A DNA stretch of 11,404 nucleotides, from contig DATKMG010000689.1 in the NCBI GenBank assembly GCA_035541995.1, positions 1-11,404 of the forward strand, written 5' to 3'. The translations under genes were made by a program, and so were the position numbers. Source of the DNA: DATKMG01 sp035541995. Lineage in GTDB: Bacteria; Acidobacteriota; Terriglobia; Versatilivoradales; Versatilivoraceae. Of the stretch, positions 1 through 7,925 are shown piece after piece; position 1 is the first letter of the stretch; every line of letters begins with the position of its first letter. Below the pieces are notes generated by a model. The model made no database searches and was not told where the DNA came from. It saw only the letters and a program-made list of their open reading frames with translations.

Positions 1-763
1 TTTCAGTAAAAAGCAGATCCGGTGTTCCCTCACAATACAAATGCCGCTGACCTAGAACATGATGATTGAGTTCTACAGCCGTCAATCGAACGCCCTCGGC
101 TCTGCGCAAATTTGCAGCTGGTGTTCCACCATTACACTCCCAAGTGTTACGAAACCAGAGTGTGGGCAGTAAATGTAATGGAGCAGGGTCTGGACCCCGA
201 TTCACTACGCTAATTCGAATCAGGATATCCTCCACGCCGCCTTTGGCATATTCCACAAGGACATCGAAATAGCGGTCCTCATCAAAGACTCCTGTGTCAA
301 TCAGTTCATACTCCAGACTGCGTCTATCGCGAAGACGGCTATTTTCCACGAGTTGCAGATATGGGAAGGGCGCCTGAGGGTACTTGTAAAGAAACTTCAT
401 GTAAGAGTGAGTCGGTGTACTGTCGAGGTAGAAATAATACTCCTTCACATCTTCGCCGTGAGTTCCCTCGGTTCCGGTCAAACCAAAGAGACGTTCCTTG
501 AGAATGGAGTCTCTTTCGTTCCAGAGTGCCACAGCAAAGCATACATACTGGTGCCGGTCGGAAATTCCCGCCAGCCCATCCTCATTCCACCGATAGGCCT
601 TGGAGCGAGCCTGGTCATGCGGCAGGTAGTCCCAGGCATTCCCATCGGGACTGTAGTCTTCCCGGACTGTTCCCCAGGCCCGTTCGCTGAGATAAGGCCC
701 CCAGCGCTTCCAATGGACTTTTCGCTCTCTGGATTCCTGTAACCGTTTCTCTTCTTGAGTCAC
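1..763 (-). CDS. GH63 / MGH1-like glucosidase, N-terminal part (runs off left edge)
   Basis: This frame is open from a GTG at 761-763 to the window edge, giving 254 codons of a protein that is usually about 850-900 residues in this family. The translation begins VTQEEKRLQESRERKVHWKR and carries stretches I recognise from bacterial glucosidases related to glycoside hydrolase family 63 (YgjK / mannosyl-oligosaccharide glucosidase-like): WGPYLSERAWGTVREDYSPD (residues 21-40), AWDYLPHDQARSKAYRW (43-59), GEDVKEYYFYLDSTPTHSYM (103-122) and LHLLPTLWFRNTWE (196-209). The catalytic (alpha/alpha)6 barrel and its acidic residues lie outside the window. The start is supported by GGGAGGA about seven bases upstream and by the family's usual MTxEExRL beginning; no ATG fits. 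The likely role is hydrolysis of alpha-glucosidic bonds in an oligosaccharide or glucosyl compound. No signal peptide is seen, so a cytoplasmic location is inferred. It is divergent from the sensor kinase. Confidence 0.9.
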   Translation of the reverse strand, partial: MTQEEKRLQESRERKVHWKRWGPYLSERAWGTVREDYSPDGNAWDYLPHDQARSKAYRWNEDGLAGISDRHQYVCFAVALWNERDSILKERLFGLTGTEGTHGEDVKEYYFYLDSTPTHSYMKFLYKYPQAPFPYLQLVENSRLRDRRSLEYELIDTGVFDEDRYFDVLVEYAKGGVEDILIRISVVNRGPDPAPLHLLPTLWFRNTWECNGGTPAANLRRAEGVRLTAVELNHHVLGQRHLYCEGTPDLLFTE

Positions 764-1268
764 GAACAAGTCCTCCCGACTCGATACCGAGAGCGGCAAG
801 TGCCCTCAAGGCCGCAAGACATAGTTGCGCTACGGCTAAACTGTTTGATTGCTCCTATTCAGTGTCGTACTTTTCGCTTCTTCCTGCAACCGTCAAACCC
901 GGCTGGCCATCAGAAAATCACTTTCCCAATCAAATTGGTTCATCACAGTGCCCCATGATGGTACCGTGCATGAGATCAGAGATGGTCCTGACAAGATAGG
1001 CTATGTTATGACCTGCAAAAAGGAGATGCCATGGATTCCATCACATACGCCGAACAATAAGTCCTGATGTAAGCAAATCGGGCACTGATGAGGGTCTTGG
1101 GAGAGCCGCAAATATGTGTCTAACATGGAGTTGGAGACTGTCGATAAGTTATATGCAACCGGGCAGCCTTCAAGGGTTTCGAGCAAGGGTTTTATAATTT
1201 CTCACCGAAGCGAGACTTGTAGTCTCCTAAGGCACACCCCATGCGAGATTGACCAAGAGCAGGATCCA
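764..1268. other. Divergent intergenic region, no gene supported
   Basis: About 500 bases separate the divergent glucosidase and hybrid kinase genes. Short open frames here have no recognisable protein features and no good ribosome binding sites. The region holds a TATAAT box for the kinase (1193-1198), a perfect 6-bp hairpin GAGACT-TGT-AGTCTC at 1212-1226 in the inferred kinase leader, and a weak CCAAT-CAA-ATTGG palindrome at 926-938. On the minus strand a TTGACG hexamer (plus-strand 891-896) could be a -35 box for the glucosidase, but no convincing -10 follows it at normal spacing. Confidence 0.6.
1169..1198 (+). promoter_or_regulatory. Candidate promoter for the hybrid kinase gene
   Basis: A perfect TATAAT lies at 1193-1198. 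An imperfect -35 (TTCAAG, 1169-1174) precedes it with an 18-bp spacer. Transcription would begin near 1205, giving a leader of about 65 bases before the ATG at 1269. This would exclude the in-frame ATGs at 1116 and 1125. The -35 is weak, so this rests mainly on the -10 match. Confidence 0.4.
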
Positions 1269-4200
1269 ATGACAGATCCATCGCAAGTTGTTACGAAATC
1301 TATCCACCTACCCACCCTCGCAATTTCATTGCTGATTTTGTATCTGGGAGCTTTTGAAGCCGTGGGCCAGCAAGCGACAGATCTGGGGACCAGTCTCCCA
1401 GTACTGACTCGAGTTGAGCAAGTTCGTCGGCTCCCGCTTGAAGAGGTCAAACGGGGATATCCTGTCCATATCCGCGGAGTCGTGACCTACTTTTGCTTCG
1501 GTGGACCGAAGTGGTTGGCGCAAGACACCTACTCTGGTCCCCCATCTCCCGACCTGTTCGTTCAGGATGAGAGCGCCGGAATCTGGGTGAATGCGCCAAT
1601 GTCGGCACCTGCCCCCAGGCCAGGTCAGCTGCTCGATCTGCAAGGAGTGACAGAAGCTCCAGATTTCGCTCCCCAAATTGGCAAGCCCCGATGGCAGGTC
1701 ATTGGAGAAGCCCCCTTCCCCAAACCACACAGGGTTTCATTGGAGAGGATGCTTTCAACGGCGGAAGATAGTCAATGGGTCGAAAGTGACGGCATCGTAC
1801 GCCAAGCGAGAATCCTCGATGAAAGCCTGGTTCTTGACATGGCCGTGGCGGGAGGTAGGTTGAAGGTTCAAATTCCTTCCTTCAAACAACCGGTCCCAAC
1901 CGGGCTGGTTGATGCCGAAGTCCAGGTCCGCGGAGTCTGTGGCGCCCTCTTTAACGAGAAGTTCCAACTCATTGGAATCCTGCTCTATGTGCCTAATCTG
2001 AACCAGGTGACGGTCACGAAAAACGCCCCAGCCGATCCCTATGGGGCAGAGGTGCAACCCATCGCCAATGTTCAGCGCTTTGCTCCCAAAGGCGTCATGG
2101 GACATCGCATCCGAATACAGGGAATTATCACTTTTCAAGATCCCGGAAAGGCCATCTACATATCCGATGGAGAGACCGGACTTCAAGTCAGCACCAGCGA
2201 ACCACTTCTGGTTGAGCCCGGTGACCGGGTAGACGTGGCCGGCTTTCCACATGTGGCTGAGTCCAGGCCAACTTTAGAGGACGCAGTCTTCCGGCGGATA
2301 GGGTCTGGGAGACCGCTGGACCCCATCCCGGTCACTGCAGATCAGGTGCTTCAAGGGCATTTTGATTCCTTGCTGGTCTCGATTGAAGGGCGATTGCTCG
2401 AAAACTTGGCTTTTCCAGACCGGCAATCGTTCGTGCTGAAAACTGAAACCTCTATATATGACGCTACAGTCAGGAATTCGAATCGTTCGACACAGCTCAC
2501 TTCGCTCCAGGTCGGCGGTACCTTGCGGACGACGGGGATCTGCATGGTCACGAAGGACGAGACTGAACACAACCAGTCGTTCCGAATATTGCTCCGCAAT
2601 TCAAGCGACTTGGTGGTAACGCGCCGACCCCCCTGGTGGACGGCCGGACGGGCTCTAGCGGCACTAGGCCTCCTTGCTCTGGTTGTTTTGACTGCCCTAG
2701 CTTGGGTCGCAGTGTTGCGTCGAAGAGTGAGAAGCCAGACTGACGTGATCCGCAGGCGTGAGCTGCGATTCAGGTCTTTGATCGAGAACAGCTCCGATGG
2801 CATAACTCTGCTAGACCGTGAGGGAATTATTCTCTATACGGGCCCATCAACGACACGAATTTTGGGGTTCAGTGAAGCTGAGTATATCGGCAAGAGCGTG
2901 TTTGATTGGGCGCACCCCGACCATCTGGAGCGAAACCGGAGACTCTTTGCTGAAATTCTCACTCAACCTGGCCAGATGATGACCACCCAGCTTCTTTACA
3001 AGCACAAGGATGGTACATGGCGGTGGCTCGACGTGCAGGCGAGGAACCTGCTGGGTGAGCCCAGCATCGAGGCAGTCGTGGTCAATTACCGAGACATTAC
3101 GGCACGAAAAGCCGCTGAAGACCTGGTTAGAGAAAGCGAGAGCAAGTTCCGACTTTTGTTTGCAGACAACCCTCTGCCTATGTTTGTCTATGACTTGGAC
3201 ACCTTGAAATATGTCGAGGTCAATGATGCAGCCGTTGCGCATTACGGATACTCGCGTGACGAGTTCCTTTCTATGCGGATCACGGATATTCGCCCACCTG
3301 AGGATATTCCTTTCCTGATGGAGAACTTGGCCAAGGAGAGGCCCACCATCGAAGAGTCAGGGCCATGGAGGCATCGCCTCAAGAATGGCCGGATTATCGA
3401 AGTGCAGATTACTTCCCACGTCACTTCGGTAGACGGTCGGAAAACCATTCTCGTCGTGGCTCAAGACATCACTGAGAAGAAGCGCGCTGAACGCGAGATA
3501 TTTCGTGCCAAGGAGGCCGCCGAAGCTGCTAACCGCGCTAAAAGCGAGTTTCTCGCCAACATGAGCCATGAGATTCGAACCCCCATGAATGGGATTCTTG
3601 GAATGACCGAACTGGCCCTCGACACCAAGCTCGATTCCGAGCAACGGGAGTTCCTCGGCATTGTAAAGAGTTCCGCTGATTCACTTCTCACCGTGATCAA
3701 TGACATCCTGGACTTTTCCAAGATTGAGGCCGGAAAACTGGAATTGGAGATGATTGAGTTCGACTTCCGGGACAGTGTGCGGCAAATTATTAAGGCGCTC
3801 GCCTTTCGGGCCTATCAGAAGGGCCTGCAATTGAACTACCTGGTTCATCCTCAGGTACCCCCCCGGTTAGTGGGGGATCCAGGTCGTTTTCGGCAGGTTC
3901 TATTTAACTTGATCGGAAATGCCCTCAAGTTCACAGAACAGGGAGAGGTGGCAGTCGAAATCGACACAGAATCCGTGGAAGAAAGCCATGCTCAGCTGCA
4001 TTGTGCGGTTCGAGACACGGGGATTGGCATCCCGTCTGAGAAGCAAGTAACCATTTTCGAGGCTTTTACTCAAGCGGATGGCACCACCGCCCGCCGTTAT
4101 GGTGGGACCGGCCTGGGATTGACCATTTCTCGAAAATTGGTGGAATTGATGGGAGGGCGAATTTGGGCAGAGAGCCAAATCGGGAAGGGATCGACCTTTC

Positions 4201-5138
4201 ATTTCACGCTGAGATTCGCGCTGGCAAAGACAGCCTCTGCGACAGGCCCTGCGGGGCTTGTAAATCTGGAGGGAGTCCGCGTCCTGGTCGTCGAAGACAA
4301 TTCGACTCAGCGCCATAATTTGGAGGATATGCTCAAAGGCTGGAAAATGTCGCCTATTGTGGTGGAAACCGGAGAGGCCGCCTTGAGAGAATTGGAGAGG
4401 AGCAAGGAAAGAGGGGAGCCATTCGGACTGATCCTGACAGATACCATCAAGCCGGAGATTGATGGGTTCAGCCTGGTGGAGCAAATTCGCAGGAATCCGC
4501 AGTTACAGGGAGAGAATATAGTCATGCTGACATCGCTCGGCCAACGGGGTGATGCAGCGCGCTGCCGACAATTAGGTGTGGCCGCCTATCTCACCAAGCC
4601 TGTCGGCGAGCCGGAACTATTGGAGACCATCCAGCGTGTGTTGTGTAACCCCCCACAAGAATCTCCGATGCCCATCTTATTGACAAAACATTCCTTGCGA
4701 GAATCAAGCCAGAAACTGAGCATCCTCCTGGCTGAGGACAACCGCGTCAATCAGCAGTTCGCGATGCGTCTGCTTCAAAAGCGAGGTCATGATGTCGTGG
4801 TGGCGGAACACGGACGAGAAGCCCTGGCAAAGATAGCATCGCATCACTTTGACCTGGTGTTGATGGATGTGCAGATGCCTGAGATGGACGGTTTTGAAGC
4901 CACTGCAGCAATTCGTGAGAAGGAGAGAACCACAGGTGGGCACCTGCCGATTATCGCCATGACGGCGCTCACCATGAAAGGGGACCGTGAGCGTTGTCTA
5001 GCGGCAGGAATGGACGATTATGTCCTGAAACCGATTCAAGCCAAGGAACTCTTCGCGGCTCTCGAGAATGTCACTTCTGCCCTTCCTTCCGGCAAAAACA
5101 GTGGAAGGCCCACTCAACCGGAGTGGATCTCCACTTAA
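1269..5138 (+). CDS. Hybrid sensor histidine kinase (PAS-PAS-HisKA-HATPase-REC-REC) with periplasmic OB-like repeats
   Basis: This 1289-residue protein should sense an extracytoplasmic signal and pass it through an internal phosphorelay. An N-terminal hydrophobic segment (LPTLAISLLILYLG) resembles a signal peptide. Next comes a periplasmic region of about 400 residues with beta-rich repeats (HIRGVVTYF, LFVQDESAGIWV, RIQGIITFQ). A membrane span lies near residues 459-483, then two PAS domains (about 500-617 and 623-741). The HisKA motif NMSHEIRTPMNG has its phosphoacceptor His at 767. The ATPase has the N-box Asn884, DTGIGIP (916-922) and GGTGLGL (945-951). Two receivers follow, with phosphoacceptors Asp1058 (ILTDTIKPEIDG) and Asp1200 (LVLMDVQMPEMDG). 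REC1 has Lys where a hydrophobic residue is usual before the conserved Pro. No HPt domain, DNA-binding output or neighbouring response regulator is visible. The frame extends upstream to ATG 1116, but 1269 is preferred because it has AGGA just upstream, a signal peptide directly following, and the TATAAT box lies between the two starts. Confidence 0.93.
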   Translation: MTDPSQVVTKSIHLPTLAISLLILYLGAFEAVGQQATDLGTSLPVLTRVEQVRRLPLEEVKRGYPVHIRGVVTYFCFGGPKWLAQDTYSGPPSPDLFVQDESAGIWVNAPMSAPAPRPGQLLDLQGVTEAPDFAPQIGKPRWQVIGEAPFPKPHRVSLERMLSTAEDSQWVESDGIVRQARILDESLVLDMAVAGGRLKVQIPSFKQPVPTGLVDAEVQVRGVCGALFNEKFQLIGILLYVPNLNQVTVTKNAPADPYGAEVQPIANVQRFAPKGVMGHRIRIQGIITFQDPGKAIYISDGETGLQVSTSEPLLVEPGDRVDVAGFPHVAESRPTLEDAVFRRIGSGRPLDPIPVTADQVLQGHFDSLLVSIEGRLLENLAFPDRQSFVLKTETSIYDATVRNSNRSTQLTSLQVGGTLRTTGICMVTKDETEHNQSFRILLRNSSDLVVTRRPPWWTAGRALAALGLLALVVLTALAWVAVLRRRVRSQTDVIRRRELRFRSLIENSSDGITLLDREGIILYTGPSTTRILGFSEAEYIGKSVFDWAHPDHLERNRRLFAEILTQPGQMMTTQLLYKHKDGTWRWLDVQARNLLGEPSIEAVVVNYRDITARKAAEDLVRESESKFRLLFADNPLPMFVYDLDTLKYVEVNDAAVAHYGYSRDEFLSMRITDIRPPEDIPFLMENLAKERPTIEESGPWRHRLKNGRIIEVQITSHVTSVDGRKTILVVAQDITEKKRAEREIFRAKEAAEAANRAKSEFLANMSHEIRTPMNGILGMTELALDTKLDSEQREFLGIVKSSADSLLTVINDILDFSKIEAGKLELEMIEFDFRDSVRQIIKALAFRAYQKGLQLNYLVHPQVPPRLVGDPGRFRQVLFNLIGNALKFTEQGEVAVEIDTESVEESHAQLHCAVRDTGIGIPSEKQVTIFEAFTQADGTTARRYGGTGLGLTISRKLVELMGGRIWAESQIGKGSTFHFTLRFALAKTASATGPAGLVNLEGVRVLVVEDNSTQRHNLEDMLKGWKMSPIVVETGEAALRELERSKERGEPFGLILTDTIKPEIDGFSLVEQIRRNPQLQGENIVMLTSLGQRGDAARCRQLGVAAYLTKPVGEPELLETIQRVLCNPPQESPMPILLTKHSLRESSQKLSILLAEDNRVNQQFAMRLLQKRGHDVVVAEHGREALAKIASHHFDLVLMDVQMPEMDGFEATAAIREKERTTGGHLPIIAMTALTMKGDRERCLAAGMDDYVLKPIQAKELFAALENVTSALPSGKNSGRPTQPEWIST

Positions 5139-5265
5139 TTGATCATTCCTGGGATCTACAGCAACTTCCCGCTCTGGGTTTGGTCTGCATTTTTGCAGAG
5201 TCTTGTAAGGATTCGCGAGTCAGGTCCTAAGAGCCGAGAACTTAGTTCTTCATCCCCGACGCAGG
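5139..5265. other. Convergent intergenic gap with weak hairpins
   Basis: The kinase gene and the minus-strand ligase gene converge here. Two small inverted repeats are present: TCTGCA-TTTT-TGCAGA (5184-5199) and AGAAC-TTA-GTTCT (about 5237-5249). Neither is GC-rich nor followed by a T-run on either strand. A bidirectional terminator is expected by position, but the sequence supports it only weakly. Confidence 0.3.
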
Positions 5266-6750
5266 TCAGGTCCAGGAACCCCGCTCGCTGCTCCGCTTCC
5301 AGCTCCACGACTTAGGCAACATGTGCTTCTGGATTTTTCCCAGCGCCGTGCGAGGCAATTTGTCAACCAGGATAAAGGCGCGCGGCACCTTGAAGGAAGC
5401 GAGTGCAGACTGGCAACGCTCTTCCAGGACGCCCACATCGCACGTGTCTCCGGGCACAATGTAGGCGATCGGAACTTCTCCTTTCAGGTCATCGGGCATT
5501 CCAACAACTGCCACTTCCATAACTTCGTTCTGTTCTAAAAGAAATTCTTCAATCTCGCGCGGATAGATATTAAATCCTCCGGAAATGATCAGGTCGCTTT
5601 TCCTGCCCTTCAGGGTGTAGTAACCGTCCGCGGAGCGAGTAGCAAAGTCGCCGGTACGAAAATAACCATCCACGAAGGCAGCCCTGGTGGCTTCTTCCCT
5701 TCTCCAGTATCCCGCAAAGACGTTCGGGCCGCGGATATAGAGCTCTCCGGTCCCCCCTTCCGCAACAGAGCTTCCGTCGGTGTCGAGCAACCGGACGCTG
5801 ATCCCCGGCAAAGGCAAACCCACAGTACCGGGCCTGCGTTCCCCGATATAAGGATTGCTCAGGTTCATAAAGGTTTCCGTCATGCCATACCGTTCCAGGA
5901 TGAGATGACCGAACAGGCGCTGGAAGTCCTCTAGCACCTGAGCCGGCAGCGGTGCCGATCCTGAAACAAACAAACGCATAAAAGCCCCGATTTGGCGGGC
6001 AGTATCCAACGGAGTATCGAGCAGTCGTACGTATATCGTGGGCACTCCGAAAAAGAGTGTAGGCTGGAAGCTGAGGAACTGCTGAATTGCCGAACGGTAG
6101 TCGAAACGTTCCAACATCCGCATGTGGCATCCGCTGATGAGCCAGGTGACGAGGCCGTTACCCAGACCGTGCACGTGAAACAACGGCAGTGACAGCAGGA
6201 ACCTGTCTGCCTCTGTAATCTGCCAGCAGGAGACCAAGTTCAATGCATTGGCGGCGAAGTTATTGTGGGTCAGGATGGCGCCCTTGGAAGGTCCGGTTGT
6301 GCCGGAGGTATATAGCAGGGCCACCGGGGTATCTCCGTCTGCAGCAACGTTGGGCCGGCTTGACTCCTGCCTTGCGGCCTCAGTTACAAGCTCTTCCGTA
6401 CTCCAGGAGGCAACGCGAGTGCGAAGAGTTTCTTCCTTTGTAACTATCGCCCGCGGATTTGCATCGCTGAGGATATGGCTGATCTCTCGTTCCCTGTAAA
6501 GGATGTTGATGGGAACGAAGATCACTCCAATCTTGGCGCAGGCGAGGAAGACATCGATCATTTCGACGCTGTTGGGCAGGTAAATGCAAAGCCTGTCACC
6601 GGATGTCAAGCCACGGACGGCCAAGAGGTGCGCCATCCGGTTGCTACGCACATCGAGATCCCCGAATGTATAGGTCTTGTCCTCGTACTCAAGGGCAACA
6701 CGCTCGCGGCGTCCCTGAAAAGAGAGATCGAACAAGTGAATGAGGTTCAT
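5266..6750 (-). CDS. AMP-forming acyl-CoA synthetase, MatB-like
   Basis: This 494-residue enzyme of the adenylate-forming (ANL) superfamily should activate a carboxylate with ATP to an acyl-AMP and then transfer it to CoA, in the cytoplasm. The full core motif set is present: A3 YTSGTTGPSKG (147-157), A5 ERYGMTE (286-292), A7 YFRTGD (363-368), A8 GRKSDLIISGGFNIYPREIE (382-401) and A10 PRTALGKIQK (466-475), with the catalytic Lys at 472. The segment SNPYIGERRPGTVGLPLPG (298-316) and the PLFHVHGL region resemble malonyl-CoA synthetase (MatB) and its relatives. The length also fits MatB better than long-chain fatty acyl ligases (about 550-650). The substrate is not proven: malonate, methylmalonate or another short carboxylate is plausible. 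Its ATG overlaps the transporter stop (ATGA, 6747-6750), so translational coupling is likely. The last 14 residues (WSWKRSSERGSWT region) look like a non-conserved tail. Confidence 0.92.
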   Translation of the reverse strand: MNLIHLFDLSFQGRRERVALEYEDKTYTFGDLDVRSNRMAHLLAVRGLTSGDRLCIYLPNSVEMIDVFLACAKIGVIFVPINILYREREISHILSDANPRAIVTKEETLRTRVASWSTEELVTEAARQESSRPNVAADGDTPVALLYTSGTTGPSKGAILTHNNFAANALNLVSCWQITEADRFLLSLPLFHVHGLGNGLVTWLISGCHMRMLERFDYRSAIQQFLSFQPTLFFGVPTIYVRLLDTPLDTARQIGAFMRLFVSGSAPLPAQVLEDFQRLFGHLILERYGMTETFMNLSNPYIGERRPGTVGLPLPGISVRLLDTDGSSVAEGGTGELYIRGPNVFAGYWRREEATRAAFVDGYFRTGDFATRSADGYYTLKGRKSDLIISGGFNIYPREIEEFLLEQNEVMEVAVVGMPDDLKGEVPIAYIVPGDTCDVGVLEERCQSALASFKVPRAFILVDKLPRTALGKIQKHMLPKSWSWKRSSERGSWT

Positions 6751-7916
6751 GTTTCTTCAATTCTAAAGGTACCTGCGAAGGCAATCAGTGAAAAAAGCCC
6801 CAAGGAAAAGAAACTAACTTGGAAGTTGCCAGTCCACTCTACCATCTGGCCTATCAGCGGCGGAGCTACCAGGATCATGATGATCCCAAGCATATTAACC
6901 AAGCCCATCGCAGCACCCGCGCGCCCTGGGTACAGAACAGCAGCCCGAACGAATAGCGCAGCATAGGGTAATCCGCTTCCGATACCTAAAAACACAATGG
7001 CAGCGATCACTCGCCCCAGTGAACCGCATGCACGGGCCAGCAGCAAACAACCAACAACATTCAGGCCAAGACTCAGTTGCAGGAGTCGTCTGACACCGAT
7101 GCGGTGGATCAACATACCACCAAGCGGGCGCATCACTATGCCGAGCAGGAGTGCGATTGAGCCCAGCAGTCCGGCTCGTGACGGGCTAAAGGACAGATCC
7201 TTCCGCAGGAAAACCGTGATCCAGGCGCTGACGACAATGACCAGGCCGAAGGAGGCCATCTGGACGATGCCCAGCAGCCAAAGTTGAAAGTCTGAAAGCA
7301 GGCCACGGAAGCTGCCGGCTGGTTGGCCACTGAACGGGGGTGAAGGCGCTACGATCACCCACAGGATCCAGCTAACGGCGGCCACCCCTGCCGTGACGAC
7401 AAAGGCGCCTCGCCAGTCAAATGCCATGGCAAAGCGGGAGACGCCGAAGATGACAAAGCCGGAGCCCAGCAGAATGGAACCGCCATACAATCCCTGCGCC
7501 AGGTTGAGTCTGCGGCCTGAAAACGATCCCGCGATGTAGCGAGCGCCGGCCACGAAGCACGAACCAGTTCCCAATCCGGCAAAAACCTTCCAGAACAAGA
7601 GGTGCCAATAGGCTTCGGAGAACGCGATCGCAAAATTCCCGATGCAAACCACCGCCAGAGCGACCGTGACGATCGGCCTCGGTCCCAGGCGATCTGCCAG
7701 GTGGCCGCCTGGAATTTGCATCACGGCATGAGTGAAGAAGATCCCTGTGGTGAGAAGCCCGGCTAGAGCCAGACTAAAGCCGAAAGTCTCAGTGAGAGCC
7801 GGCACCAGAGGGGCATGATTCGTGTAGTTTGCAGAAAATGCAAAGGCCATGATGCAAGCACATAAAAGCGCGCGACGAGCAGGAAAATCAGCGGTGAGCT
7901 TTGTTAATTCTGCCAT
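6747..7916 (-). CDS. Major facilitator superfamily transporter
   Basis: This 389-residue, strongly hydrophobic protein has the size and span pattern of a 12-helix MFS carrier in the inner membrane. The MFS loop 2-3 signature is clear at GGHLADRLGPR (70-80), and its second-half counterpart is RPLGGMLIHRIGVRR (263-277). Glycine-rich segments GLGTGSCFVAGARYIAG and GIGSGLPYAALF resemble carriers of the nitrate/nitrite and organic-anion branches, but this is not enough to name a substrate. The start ATG at 7914-7916 has GGAG five bases upstream. The gene begins 9 bp after the flavoprotein stop and its own stop overlaps the ligase start. It is therefore almost certainly cotranscribed with both, and probably moves a substrate or product of that pathway, with a small carboxylate as the simplest inference. 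Confidence 0.9.
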   Translation of the reverse strand: MAELTKLTADFPARRALLCACIMAFAFSANYTNHAPLVPALTETFGFSLALAGLLTTGIFFTHAVMQIPGGHLADRLGPRPIVTVALAVVCIGNFAIAFSEAYWHLLFWKVFAGLGTGSCFVAGARYIAGSFSGRRLNLAQGLYGGSILLGSGFVIFGVSRFAMAFDWRGAFVVTAGVAAVSWILWVIVAPSPPFSGQPAGSFRGLLSDFQLWLLGIVQMASFGLVIVVSAWITVFLRKDLSFSPSRAGLLGSIALLLGIVMRPLGGMLIHRIGVRRLLQLSLGLNVVGCLLLARACGSLGRVIAAIVFLGIGSGLPYAALFVRAAVLYPGRAGAAMGLVNMLGIIMILVAPPLIGQMVEWTGNFQVSFFSLGLFSLIAFAGTFRIEET

Positions 7917-7925
7917 GAACTCCGA

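Noticed and set aside
353..742. 129-codon open frame on the plus strand
   Set aside because: It is the antisense of the glucosidase coding sequence, which has clear family motifs.
1116..1268. N-terminal extension of the hybrid kinase by 51 codons from ATG 1116
   Set aside because: The extension has no ribosome binding site at good spacing, would put a polar stretch before the signal peptide, and is crossed by a perfect TATAAT box at 1193-1198.
3900..4484. 194-codon open frame on the minus strand
   Set aside because: It is antisense to the ATPase and REC1 coding region of the hybrid kinase and has no recognisable protein features.
5184..5199. Intrinsic terminator between the convergent genes
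   Set aside because: The 6-bp stem is not GC-rich and no T-run follows on either strand.
5570..6130. 186-codon alternative-frame open stretch on the minus strand
   Set aside because: It overlaps the acyl-CoA synthetase in another frame on the same strand, and the synthetase frame carries all core motifs.
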